The notes beneath the pieces are model-generated. The model was not told where the DNA came from. It did no database searches and was given only the letters and a program-made list of their open reading frames with translations. The position numbers and the translations under genes are program-made. Below, one piece after another: positions 28,309-38,470 of a DNA stretch of 64,000 bases. This DNA comes from Histidinibacterium aquaticum (GTDB taxonomy: Bacteria > Pseudomonadota > Alphaproteobacteria > Rhodobacterales > Rhodobacteraceae): assembly GCF_008710275.1 (NCBI RefSeq), contig NZ_VYQE01000002.1, positions 545,522 to 609,521 of the forward strand. Reading direction: 5' to 3'. Within the stretch, counting starts at the first letter, position 1, and every line of letters begins with the position of its first letter.

Positions 28309-29652
28309 TTACTGGATGGCGTCCCAGGCACTCTGGATGGACTCGGCCTCGGCCTGAGCGTCTCCCGTGCGCAGGTACTCGACCATGCCGGTCCAGAAGG
28401 CACCGGCACCGATCTCCGACGGCATCAGGTCGGAGGCGTCGAAGCGGAACGAGGTGGCGTCGAGGAGGATGTCCCCCATGCCGCGCAGCGTGTCGTTCGC
28501 GTAGAGCTCGGTGTTCACGCCGCTGTGGGGCGTCAGGAAGCCCGACTGGTTCATCCAGATCTCGTGGCTGATCGGGGTCTTGAGGAACTCGATCATCGCG
28601 TGGGCCGCCTCGTTCTCGTCGGTGATGGCCCAGACCGTGCCGGCGCCGAGCACCGGGCTGCCGAGGTCTTCGCTCTCGAAAGCGGGGAAGTAGAAGAAGT
28701 CATACTCCGCGTCTTCCGGGAAGAAGGTCGGGATGAACGAGGCCTGACGGTGCATCAGGCACTCCGGCGGCAGCGTGAAGAGGCCGTCGGGCGAGTCGCG
28801 GAAGTCGGTGTTGACGACCTCGGCGCCGGACATGCCGGTGTAGTCCTCGTTCAGCGCGAACTGGCCGAAGGTCTCGATCGCGTTCACGACTTCCTCGGAA
28901 TCGAAGGGAAGCTCGTTGGTCACCCACTGGTCGTAGGTCTCGAGCGACTGCGTGCGCAGCATGATGTCCTCGACCCAGTCGGTCGCCGGCCAGCCGGTCG
29001 CGTCACCGCTTCCCAGGCCGATGCACCAGGGGGTGAAGCCGTCCTCGACCGCCTGGTCGGAAAGCGCGATGAGCTCTTCCATGGTGGTCGGGATCTCGTA
29101 GCCGAGCTCTTCGAAGACCGGCGGGGAGTACCAGACGAGGGATTTCACGTCGACCTTGTAGAAGAAGCCGTTGAGGGCCTCGCCCCCGGCCTGCTCGTTC
29201 TGCGAGGTCGCGAGGTCGACCCAGGAGTCGCCCGCGGCGTAGTTCTCGGAGATCCAGCTCGCCGTCTCGTCGTCGAGCGGCGTCACGTCGCCCGCGGCGG
29301 CGAGGTCGGCCAGCAGGCCCGGCTGCGGGATGACGGCCATGTTCGGCAGGCCGCCGGTCTGCGAGGCGCGGCGGATCTCGCTCTCGAAGCTGTCGGAGCC
29401 GGAGTACTCGACATTGGCGCCGGTGGCCTCCTCGAAGTAGGCGATGACGCTGTCGACGAGGTCGCGGTCGTCGCCGATCCAGGGACCGGAAATGGTGAGG
29501 GTCTGACCGCTCAGGTCATGGGCGTCGGCAAAGCTCTGGTAGCTGTCCCAGTTGAACTCTCCTTCCCCGATGGGGAAAACGAGCTCTTGCGCGTTGGCAG
29601 AACCGGCGCAGAGAGCCACAAGGGCAGCGCCGGCAAATAGCTTGGTCTTCAT
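28309..29652 (-). CDS. aglE: Alpha-glucoside ABC transporter substrate-binding protein
   Basis: 447-residue periplasmic binding protein. The Sec signal peptide (MKTKLFAGAALVALCAGSANA) ends near residue 21. The mature protein resembles cluster B solute-binding proteins for di- and oligosaccharides, with a Trp-rich ligand region (WCIGLGSGDATGWPATDWVE). First gene of the agl transport operon. ATG 29652 has GGGAGG seven bases upstream. Its promoter region carries a LacI-type operator. Confidence 0.92.
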   Translation of the reverse strand: MKTKLFAGAALVALCAGSANAQELVFPIGEGEFNWDSYQSFADAHDLSGQTLTISGPWIGDDRDLVDSVIAYFEEATGANVEYSGSDSFESEIRRASQTGGLPNMAVIPQPGLLADLAAAGDVTPLDDETASWISENYAAGDSWVDLATSQNEQAGGEALNGFFYKVDVKSLVWYSPPVFEELGYEIPTTMEELIALSDQAVEDGFTPWCIGLGSGDATGWPATDWVEDIMLRTQSLETYDQWVTNELPFDSEEVVNAIETFGQFALNEDYTGMSGAEVVNTDFRDSPDGLFTLPPECLMHRQASFIPTFFPEDAEYDFFYFPAFESEDLGSPVLGAGTVWAITDENEAAHAMIEFLKTPISHEIWMNQSGFLTPHSGVNTELYANDTLRGMGDILLDATSFRFDASDLMPSEIGAGAFWTGMVEYLRTGDAQAEAESIQSAWDAIQ

Positions 29653-29757
29653 TGAATGCCTCCCGGTTGTCGCACATCGTTGCGTGCGGGTCGTCATGAT
29701 GCGCCAGGGCGCGCCCGGCGATCTGATCAGATGTCTGCCCAGACCGGGAGCGTTTGC

Positions 29758-29771
29758 CCAAAGCGCTTTGG
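29758..29771. promoter_or_regulatory. LacI-family operator O1 (aglE side)
   Basis: CCAAAGCGCTTTGG is a perfect 14-bp palindrome with the central CG typical of LacI/GalR operators. It lies 106 bp before the aglE start. If the TTGACA at 29803-29808 is the -35 element, the operator falls near +2 to +15 of the aglE transcript. Confidence 0.85.
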
Positions 29772-29779
29772 ACTTGGGG

Positions 29780-29808
29780 AGGGTCGCGCAAGTTCCAGAA
29801 CCTGTCAA
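29780..29808 (-). promoter_or_regulatory. Candidate aglE promoter
   Basis: On the minus strand TTGACA (29808-29803) is followed after 17 bases by GACCCT (29785-29780). The -35 is perfect and the -10 is poor. The site fits the operator placed immediately downstream. Confidence 0.4.
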
Positions 29809-29922
29809 TGTGCAATCTCATTTGCTGCACCGCCGCTTAATCCTTTTGCGGTCGCAGAAATCTATATCGTTTTAGAAGCCCCTTGGCACCGAAGCGGCGA
29901 CGTGACTAATCTATGGGCGATT

Positions 29923-29935
29923 GAAAGCGCTTTGG
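29923..29935. promoter_or_regulatory. LacI-family operator O2 (aglR side)
   Basis: GAAAGCGCTTTGG shares the palindromic core AAAGCGCTTT with O1 and ends 13 bp before the aglR start codon. This placement suits autorepression. O1 and O2 centres are about 164 bp apart, which would allow a repression loop across the divergent promoters. Confidence 0.8.
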
Positions 29936-29948
29936 ACGCCGCCCGCCC

Positions 29949-30992
29949 ATGAACCTCAAGCAGCTGTCGCAGACGCTGGGCCTCAGCCAGACCACGGTGA
30001 GCCGTGCGCTGAACGGCTACCCGGAGGTCAGTGCCGCGACACGCAAGCGGGTGCTCGAGGCGGCCCAGGCACACAACTACCGGCCCAACACCCGCGCCAA
30101 GGGCCTCGCCACCGGCCAGGCCATGGCGATCGGGCACGTCATACCGCTTTCGCTCAAGCACGAGATGGTCAACCCGATCTTCGGCGACTTCATCGCCGGC
30201 GCCGGCGAGACCTTCGCCGAGAGCGGCTACGAGATGGTCCTGGCGATGATCAACCCGGGCCAGGAGGCCGAGGTCTACCGCTCTCTCAAAGCGCGCGGAT
30301 CGGTGGACGGCGTCGTGATCCACGGCCCGCGGATCGACGACCCGCGGATCGACCTGCTCGAAGAGGTCGGCCTGCCCTTCGTGGTGCACGGCCGGGTGAC
30401 AGGACACCACCGGCCCTATTCCTGGCTCGACGTCGACAACCGGTCGGCCTTCCTGCGCGCCACGCGCTTCCTGGCGGACCTCGGCCACCGGCGGATCGCG
30501 TTGATCAACGGCCAGGAAGACATGGACTTCGCCCATCGCCGTCGGCGCGGCTACGAGCAGGCGCTGGTGGAACGGGGTCTGCCCCTCGATCCCTCGCTCT
30601 GCGCAGACGACGAGATGACCGAGGCCTTCGGCTACGAGGCCGCCAGCGCCATGCTCGCCCGGTCCGATCCTCCGACGGCCTTCGTCGTGGCCTCGCTGAT
30701 CTGCACCCTCGGCGTGCGCCGGGCGATCGACGAGCGGGGCCTGACCCTCGGCCGCGACGTGAGCCTCGTCACGCACGACGACGAACTCTCCTACCTGCGC
30801 AACGGCGGCGAGGTCCCGATCTACACCGCCACCCGCTCCTCGGTCCGCGATGCCGGCCGCCGCACCGCGCGGCTGCTCATCGACCGGATCGCCACCCCCG
30901 ACGCGCCGCACCGGCAGGAACTGCTCGAGGCGCAACTGGTGGTGGGGTCGTCCACCGGCCCTGCCCCGCATCTCCAAGGAACACTTGCATGA
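29949..30992 (+). CDS. aglR: LacI-family transcriptional regulator of the alpha-glucoside locus
   Basis: 347 residues. The N-terminal helix-turn-helix MNLKQLSQTLGLSQTTVSRA and hinge (NYRPNTRAKGLATG) are typical LacI/GalR, followed by a periplasmic-binding-protein-like sugar sensor domain. It is divergent from aglE with two palindromic operators between them. Its stop overlaps the bglA start (ATGA). By position it is the sugar-responsive repressor of the whole cluster. Confidence 0.9.
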   Translation: MNLKQLSQTLGLSQTTVSRALNGYPEVSAATRKRVLEAAQAHNYRPNTRAKGLATGQAMAIGHVIPLSLKHEMVNPIFGDFIAGAGETFAESGYEMVLAMINPGQEAEVYRSLKARGSVDGVVIHGPRIDDPRIDLLEEVGLPFVVHGRVTGHHRPYSWLDVDNRSAFLRATRFLADLGHRRIALINGQEDMDFAHRRRRGYEQALVERGLPLDPSLCADDEMTEAFGYEAASAMLARSDPPTAFVVASLICTLGVRRAIDERGLTLGRDVSLVTHDDELSYLRNGGEVPIYTATRSSVRDAGRRTARLLIDRIATPDAPHRQELLEAQLVVGSSTGPAPHLQGTLA

Positions 30993-32314
30993 ACTTCTCC
31001 CGTAACGATTTCCCCGAGGACTTCCTCTTCGGGGCCGCCACGGCCGCCTACCAGATCGAGGGCCACGCCTACGGCGGCGCGGGCTCGACCCACTGGGATA
31101 CCTTCGCGGCCACGCCCGGCAACGTCATCCGGGCCGAGAATGGCGACGTGGCCTGCGACCACTACCACCGTTACGAGGAAGACCTCGACCTGCTGCGGGA
31201 CGGCGGCTTCGACGCCTACCGCTTCTCGACGTCTTGGGCGCGGGTCCTGCCAGAGGGCCGCGGCGCGGTGAACGAAGAGGGTCTCGACTTCTACGACCGG
31301 GTCGTCGACGCCTGCCTGGAGCGCGGGCTGAAGCCCTTCCACACGCTCTATCACTGGGAGATGCCCTCGGCGCTCGCCGACCTCGGCGGATGGACGAACC
31401 CGGACGTGGCGGACTGGTTCGCCGATTACGTCGAGATCATCCAGAAGCGGATCGGCGACCGGACCCATGCCGTCGCCACCATCAACGAGCCCTGGTGCGT
31501 CGCCTTCCTCTCCCATTTCCTCGGCCACCATGCGCCCGGCCTCCGGGACATCCGCGCCACCGCGCGCGCCATGCACCACGTCTGCAAGGGCCACGGGAAG
31601 GCGATGACCCGGCTGCGCGAGCTGGGCGCGCAGAACTGCGGAATCGTGCTTAACTTCGACCATACGACCCCGGCCGACGACAGCCCCGGCGCGGCGAAGG
31701 CCGCGGACCTGCAGGACGGGATCTTCAATCGCTGGTTCATCGAGGCGATCACCAAGGGCACCTACCCGGACATCGTGCTCGAGGGGCTCGGCCCGCACAT
31801 GCCCAAGGGCTGGGACGAGGACATGAAGGAGATCTCGCAGCCGATGGACTGGCTCGGGGTCAACTACTACACCCGCCACTTCGCCAAGCCTGACCCGGAG
31901 GCGCCCTGGCCCGCCATCGCGCCGGCCGAGGGCGACCTGCCGCGCACCCAGATGGGTTGGGAGATTTATCCCGAAGGGCTCACCGACTTTCTCGTGCGGA
32001 TGTCGCGCGACTACGTCGGCGACATGCCGATCTACGTCACCGAGAACGGGATGGCCTGGGACGACCGGGTCGAGAACGGTGCGATCTATGACCCCGAGCG
32101 GACGGATTTCGTCGAGCGTCATATCCTCGCGGCGAAAGCCGCGCTCGACCAGGGCGCCAACGTGAAGGGCTTCTTCTACTGGTCGCTGATGGACAACTAC
32201 GAATGGGCCTTCGGCTACGAGAAGCGGTTCGGAATGGTCCACGTGGACTTCGACAGCTTGAAGCGCACGCCGAAGGCGTCCTATCACGCGCTCAAATCCG
32301 CTCTCGCCCGCTGA
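30989..32314 (+). CDS. Beta-glucosidase (GH1)
   Basis: 441-residue glycoside hydrolase family 1 enzyme. It begins with FPEDFLFGAATAAYQIEG. The acid/base Glu is in TINEPW and the nucleophile Glu in YVTENG. The aglycone-site region WSLMDNYEWAFGYEKRFG is intact. No signal peptide, so it is cytoplasmic. It is translationally coupled to aglR and followed six bases later by glk, so imported disaccharides are hydrolysed and phosphorylated by one transcription unit. Confidence 0.93.
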   Translation: MNFSRNDFPEDFLFGAATAAYQIEGHAYGGAGSTHWDTFAATPGNVIRAENGDVACDHYHRYEEDLDLLRDGGFDAYRFSTSWARVLPEGRGAVNEEGLDFYDRVVDACLERGLKPFHTLYHWEMPSALADLGGWTNPDVADWFADYVEIIQKRIGDRTHAVATINEPWCVAFLSHFLGHHAPGLRDIRATARAMHHVCKGHGKAMTRLRELGAQNCGIVLNFDHTTPADDSPGAAKAADLQDGIFNRWFIEAITKGTYPDIVLEGLGPHMPKGWDEDMKEISQPMDWLGVNYYTRHFAKPDPEAPWPAIAPAEGDLPRTQMGWEIYPEGLTDFLVRMSRDYVGDMPIYVTENGMAWDDRVENGAIYDPERTDFVERHILAAKAALDQGANVKGFFYWSLMDNYEWAFGYEKRFGMVHVDFDSLKRTPKASYHALKSALAR

Positions 32315-32320
32315 GGTCCC

Positions 32321-33292
32321 ATGACGCATCCGCCGAACACCCTTTCGCTCGTGGCCGATATCGGCGGGACCAACACGCGCGTCGCGTTGGCCCGCGGGCG
32401 CGAGGTGCTGCCCGAGACCGTGCGGCGCTACCGCAACGCGGAGTTTCCCGGGCTGGAGACCGTGCTGCGGCGCTTCATCCAGGACGAGGATGACGTCGAT
32501 TGCACCGCCGCCTGCGTGGCGGTCGCGGGCCCGGTGCGCGACGGCCGCGCCTCGCTCACCAACCTCGACTGGACCATCGACGGCGCCACCCTCGCCCGCG
32601 CCACCCGGGCCGAGACCGTGGCGATCCTGAACGACCTTCAGGCGCAGGGACATGCGCTGGGGCATATCGCGCCGGGTAACATCCGCACTCTGGTCGATGG
32701 TCCGGCCGCGCGGCCGCACGAAACGAAGCTCGTGATCGGCGTCGGCACCGGCTTCAACGCCGCCCCCGTCTTCGAGACACCCCGCGGGCGCCTGGTCTCC
32801 CCGTCGGAGAGCGGTCACGCCAACCTGCCGATCCGGACCGAGGCGGAGCTGCGGCTCTGCCAGTACGTCAGCACGGCTCATGGCTTCCCGGCGGTCGAGG
32901 ACGTTCTCTCGGGCCGGGGGCTGGAGCGGGTCTACGCCTGGCTCGGCGAGGAGGCCGGCGATCCGCGCGAGCTGTCCGCGGCCGGCATCATGGAGGCCTG
33001 CGACAGCGGGAAGGACCCGCGTGCCGTGGAGGCCGCCCGTCACTTTGCCAGGATCCTCGGGACGGTCTGCGGCAACCTCGCCCTGATCCAGCTGCCCTTC
33101 GGCGGCGTGTATCTCGTGGGCGGCGTCGCGCGGGCCTTCGCGCCTCACCTGGAGGCCTACGGGTTCGACGACGCCTTCCGGGACAAGGGACGGTTCGCCG
33201 GATTCATGAGCAACTTCGGTGTCTTCGTCGTCGAGGACGACTACGCGGCGCTCACGGGCTCTGCCGCGCATCTGGTGGAGCTTCGCGGCTGA
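32321..33292 (+). CDS. glk: Glucokinase
   Basis: 323-residue ATP-dependent glucokinase of the bacterial Glk family. It has the phosphate-binding motif VADIGGTNTRVALA, the catalytic Asp region TVAILNDLQAQGHAL, and GVGTGFNAAPVF. It phosphorylates the glucose released by AglA and the GH1 enzyme. Its last 41 bases overlap the 3' end of the convergent cckA gene. Confidence 0.93.
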   Translation: MTHPPNTLSLVADIGGTNTRVALARGREVLPETVRRYRNAEFPGLETVLRRFIQDEDDVDCTAACVAVAGPVRDGRASLTNLDWTIDGATLARATRAETVAILNDLQAQGHALGHIAPGNIRTLVDGPAARPHETKLVIGVGTGFNAAPVFETPRGRLVSPSESGHANLPIRTEAELRLCQYVSTAHGFPAVEDVLSGRGLERVYAWLGEEAGDPRELSAAGIMEACDSGKDPRAVEAARHFARILGTVCGNLALIQLPFGGVYLVGGVARAFAPHLEAYGFDDAFRDKGRFAGFMSNFGVFVVEDDYAALTGSAAHLVELRG

Positions 33293-35636
33293 TCTCGACC
33301 CGGCCCGCCGACAGCTGATCGGTCACGGCGCGGGTCAGGTCGGTCAGCGAGAAGGGCTTTGGCAGGAAGACCGAGTTCGCGACCTGCGACTGGTTCTCGG
33401 CGACGGCATCTTCCGCGTAACCCGACACGAAGACGACACGGGTCTGCGGGCGGTCCTGCAGGGCCTCCCGGACCCAGGTCGGCCCGTCCTTGCCCGGCAT
33501 GATAACATCGGTCACGAAGATGTCGATGCGCAGGTCGGGGTTCTCGAGCAGGTCGAGCGCGGCCTCCGCGCTGTCTGCCTCGAGCACGGTGAACCCGCGA
33601 AGCCGGAGCGCGCGAGAGGCGAAGGCGCGGACCGGAGCCTCGTCCTCGACCAGAAGCACGACGCCTTCGGTGACCTCGTCCTCCGGCGCGGGGAGCGCGG
33701 GCATCTGGCCGTCGGGACGATGGCCGAGCGTGGCGGCCGGCTCTTCGTCCCGCGCCGGGAAGTAAAGGGTGAAGGTGGTCCCGAGGTCCGGCGCGCTGTC
33801 GGCGAAGATATAGCCGCCTGTCTGCTTCACGATGCCGTAGGCCGTCGAGAGGCCGAGACCCGTCCCCTCTCCCAGCCGCTTGGTCGTGAAGAAGGGCTCG
33901 AAGATCTTCGCGAGCGCCTCCTCCGACATGCCCCTGCCCTCGTCGATGACGCGGACCGCCACCCAGTCGCCTTCGGGGACCGTCGTGCGATCCCGACGGA
34001 GGGGCTCGGAGAGGTGAAGGCTCTCGGTCTCGATGCGGATCTCGCCGCCAGTCGGCATAGCGTCGCGGGCATTGACGACGAGGTTCATCATGACCTGCTC
34101 CAGTTGCCGCTTGTCGGCGCGGATGCAGCGCAGGTTCGGGTCATGGGAGAGCGTGAGCGTGATGCGCTCGCCGACCAGCCGGTTGAGCAGGTGCGTCAGG
34201 TCCGAGAGCGTGTCGCGGAGGTCCAACGCCGAGAGCCGCAACGTCTGCTTGCGCGAGAAAGCGAGCAGCTGGCCGACGAGGCTGGCCGCGCGGTTCGCGT
34301 TCTGATGGATCTGAACGAGGTCGCCGTAGTCGGGATCGCTCTCGTCGTGGCGCAGCAGCAGCAGGTCGCAGTGGCCCGAGATCGCGGTCAGGAGGTTGTT
34401 GAAGTCATGCGCGACACCGCCTGCGAGCTGCCCGATCGCCTGCATCTTCTGGCTCTGGACGAACTGGGCCTCGAGCGACTTGAAGTCGGTCACGTCCCGC
34501 AGAACGGCGATGAGATGCGGCTCGTGCCCCGCATCCTCGCCGACGCGATTGAGCGCCACCTGGACGAAGGTATCCTCGTTGCAGCCGATCACGCGCAGGA
34601 ATTCCGGGGCAACCCTGCCCTGCCCCTCGCTCGCCTCGCGCAGCCATTGTCCGACCGGACGACCCAGCCCGTCGAAAATCTCGCCCAGCCGACGGGGCGA
34701 GGCGGGGCCGAGCTTCAGGAGTTGGCGCGCCTGCCTGTTCGCCTCCAGGACCTCGCCCTCGGACGAGAGCCTGAGGAGCGGGACCGGAAGGTCTTCGATC
34801 GCGTCCCAACCGGGGGCCTCCACCCGCTTGATGCCGTCGCCGGGCAGCAGGTAGATCTCGCGGCGGCCGCCCTTTGTCGTCACCTCTCCCACGAGGCGAT
34901 GCATCGGACCGTCCTGACCGCGCACCTCGTGGATGCGCCCGCTCACCAGCGGCAGGTCCGTGAAGACGGCATTGAGCGACTTGACCCGGCCGCCCGTCAG
35001 CTCGCGGAAGGCCGCGTTCATGTAGAGGATCGTTCCGCTCGGGCCCGCGGTGAGCATCGGCAGACCGAGGGTCTCCAGGCTCTGGGCCGTGCCGCCGCGT
35101 TCCGACTCCTCTTCCAGCCGCCATAGGAAGATCTCGCGGTCGAGGCGCTGGACGGCCAGCCGGACCGTGGCGCGTCGCGTCATGATCTCCTCGAGGGCGT
35201 GACCCTCGGCATGAGCGCGGCTCTGGAGACGGAACAGGACGGCCCCGGGATTGGCGAAGATGTCGGTCAGCACGAATCCCAGCGACCGCGTGAAGGGATC
35301 GCCGAAGCGCTCGTGGGCGGCGGCATTGCGCGCGGCGATCTCGCCCTCGCCCGTCGTCACGAAGGCCACGGCGGGATCGTTCTCGATCAGCTGGGTCGCC
35401 GCGCCGATCAGGACGCGGCGGCGCCTGCTGGTCCGCGCCCGAACGAACATGAGTCCGAAGCCGGCCAGGGCGCTGATCCCCGCGGCGGCGCGCAGCGCCA
35501 CGACCTGGACCGGATCGGAGGCGATGAGGCTGCCGGCGATGGCCCCGCAGGCGACCATCAGGATTGCCCAGGCCCGAACGTCGGTCAGCGAATTGCGCGG
35601 CTGCGCCGCTGGTCTAGCTATCGCGGATTGCGTCAC
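33252..35636 (-). CDS. cckA: Cell-cycle hybrid histidine kinase CckA
   Basis: 794 residues. Two N-terminal membrane helices (about 23-68) are followed by PAS-like regions. The dimerisation/phosphorylation region has His410 in GVAHDFNNLL, then the ATPase domain with N box (NLVVNARDAM), G1 (DEGRGM) and G2 (GEGTGLGLST). A C-terminal receiver domain carries Asp710 in VTDVIMPGKDG. This is the CckA layout: it phosphorylates ChpT and then CtrA. In Rhodobacterales the CckA-ChpT-CtrA path controls motility and gene-transfer-agent production. A consensus CtrA box lies about 50 bp upstream. Confidence 0.93.
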   Translation of the reverse strand: MTQSAIARPAAQPRNSLTDVRAWAILMVACGAIAGSLIASDPVQVVALRAAAGISALAGFGLMFVRARTSRRRRVLIGAATQLIENDPAVAFVTTGEGEIAARNAAAHERFGDPFTRSLGFVLTDIFANPGAVLFRLQSRAHAEGHALEEIMTRRATVRLAVQRLDREIFLWRLEEESERGGTAQSLETLGLPMLTAGPSGTILYMNAAFRELTGGRVKSLNAVFTDLPLVSGRIHEVRGQDGPMHRLVGEVTTKGGRREIYLLPGDGIKRVEAPGWDAIEDLPVPLLRLSSEGEVLEANRQARQLLKLGPASPRRLGEIFDGLGRPVGQWLREASEGQGRVAPEFLRVIGCNEDTFVQVALNRVGEDAGHEPHLIAVLRDVTDFKSLEAQFVQSQKMQAIGQLAGGVAHDFNNLLTAISGHCDLLLLRHDESDPDYGDLVQIHQNANRAASLVGQLLAFSRKQTLRLSALDLRDTLSDLTHLLNRLVGERITLTLSHDPNLRCIRADKRQLEQVMMNLVVNARDAMPTGGEIRIETESLHLSEPLRRDRTTVPEGDWVAVRVIDEGRGMSEEALAKIFEPFFTTKRLGEGTGLGLSTAYGIVKQTGGYIFADSAPDLGTTFTLYFPARDEEPAATLGHRPDGQMPALPAPEDEVTEGVVLLVEDEAPVRAFASRALRLRGFTVLEADSAEAALDLLENPDLRIDIFVTDVIMPGKDGPTWVREALQDRPQTRVVFVSGYAEDAVAENQSQVANSVFLPKPFSLTDLTRAVTDQLSAGRVEISREAPPDARQSP

Positions 35637-35683
35637 CCCGCCTGCCCCTCAGACTTGATCGCTTACTCATTACCCCGGGTCGT

Positions 35684-35699
35684 TTAAGGCGGGATTAAC
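35684..35699. promoter_or_regulatory. Consensus CtrA box upstream of cckA
   Basis: TTAA (35684-35687), seven bases, then TTAAC (35695-35699): a perfect match to TTAA-N7-TTAAC. It lies between the rsmB stop and the cckA start, 48-63 bp before the cckA start codon. Feedback of CtrA on its own kinase gene is inferred. Confidence 0.7.
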
Positions 35700-35749
35700 A
35701 GCGACGTCAGAATACGCGGGGGCGTTCCGGAGGCAAAGACCCAAGGGCT

Positions 35750-36913
35750 TCACGCCCGCGCCAGGATCGCCAGGAAGAACCCGTCTCCGGTCTCGGACGG
35801 CTCGATCCGCAGCCGCTCGCGCTCGACCCAGCCGGGCGTCCGCGCGAGGAAAGCCGCGATGCGGTCCTCGTTCTCTTCCTTCAGGATGGAGCAGGTGGCG
35901 TAGGCCAGGTGCCCGTCGCGCGCCACGAGCCCTGCCGCCGCGTCGAGCACGTCGTCCTGCATCGCCGAAAGCTCGGCGAGCCGCGCGGGCGTGAGCCGCC
36001 ATTTCGCCTCCGGGTCGCGCCGCCAAGTCCCGCTGCCGGAACAGGGCGCGTCACAGAAGACGAGATCGTATTGCCGGGCGGTGTCGAGCGTCCCGGGAGT
36101 CGCGGTGGGCACGCCGATCCCGGCCCGGGCCGCACGTTCGGGCAGATCTGCCATACGGGCCGCGGCGATGTCGTGGGCGAGGATCGCGGCATCGGTCAGG
36201 TCCGCGAAAGCCAAGGACTTTCCGCCCGCACCCGCACAGTAGTCCAGAACACTCCTGCCGGCGTAGGGCACAAGCCGGTGGACCACGGCCTGGGACGAGG
36301 CGTCCTGGACCTCCGCCAGCCCTTCCGACAGCGCGGAGGAGCGCGCCACGCGACGGGGGTTCGAGGTGACGCTCACGGCGGTTGCGACCTCGGGATGCGG
36401 TTCCGCCTCGATCCCCTCGCGGAGCAGGCTCTCGACCAAGGTGTCGCGATCCGTTCGCCGCAGGTTGACGCGCAGGTGCATCGGCGCACGGCGGCGCAGG
36501 ACGTCACAGACGGCCTCCGTCCTTTCTCCGAAGGCCTCCTCGAGCCGTGGAAGGAGCCAGTCGGGCATGTCCGCGGCCTCGTTCCGCGATGGCTCCCGGC
36601 CCGCCGCACGCTCGGCCTCGGTGAGCGGTTCGGGTGCGTGGCCCGTGCCGGAAAAAATCTCGGTCAGCTGTCCGCCTGTCGACCGCACCAGGCCGATCAC
36701 GAGGCCCCGGCCGGTCTCGGCACCGCCCCGGGCGGCGAAACTCCGGCGGCAGCGGAGGGCGTCGAAGACGATATCGCGGACGGCGGCACGGTCCTTGGAC
36801 CCTGCGTAGCGGGCGCCGCGCGCCCAGCCCTGGTAGGCGGGCTCGATCGGAGACCCGGCCAGCCAGCTGTCGAGGATGCCGATGGCGGCGGCATGGCGCG
36901 CGGCGGGGGTCAC
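35750..36913 (-). CDS. rsmB: 16S rRNA (cytosine-5) methyltransferase, RsmB/NOL1 family
   Basis: 387 residues from GTG 36913, 17 bases after the guaB stop, with CGGAG upstream. An N-terminal NusB-like region precedes the SAM-dependent methyltransferase domain. The motif IV Cys is in DAPCSGSGTWRRDP and the catalytic motif VI Cys in YATCSILKEENEDR. It methylates a cytosine of 16S rRNA, probably C967 by analogy with E. coli RsmB. Cotranscribed with guaB. Confidence 0.9.
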   Translation of the reverse strand: MTPAARHAAAIGILDSWLAGSPIEPAYQGWARGARYAGSKDRAAVRDIVFDALRCRRSFAARGGAETGRGLVIGLVRSTGGQLTEIFSGTGHAPEPLTEAERAAGREPSRNEAADMPDWLLPRLEEAFGERTEAVCDVLRRRAPMHLRVNLRRTDRDTLVESLLREGIEAEPHPEVATAVSVTSNPRRVARSSALSEGLAEVQDASSQAVVHRLVPYAGRSVLDYCAGAGGKSLAFADLTDAAILAHDIAAARMADLPERAARAGIGVPTATPGTLDTARQYDLVFCDAPCSGSGTWRRDPEAKWRLTPARLAELSAMQDDVLDAAAGLVARDGHLAYATCSILKEENEDRIAAFLARTPGWVERERLRIEPSETGDGFFLAILARA

Positions 36914-36930
36914 GGCTTGGCGCTCCGGCC

Positions 36931-38442
<1,512 letters not shown>

Positions 38443-38470
38443 ACCCCTAGCAGCGCACCACTCGGTGAGT

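Noticed and set aside
30821-33271. An 816-codon open frame antisense to bglA and glk
   Set aside because: Same reasoning: both sense genes have intact active-site motifs and coupled starts.
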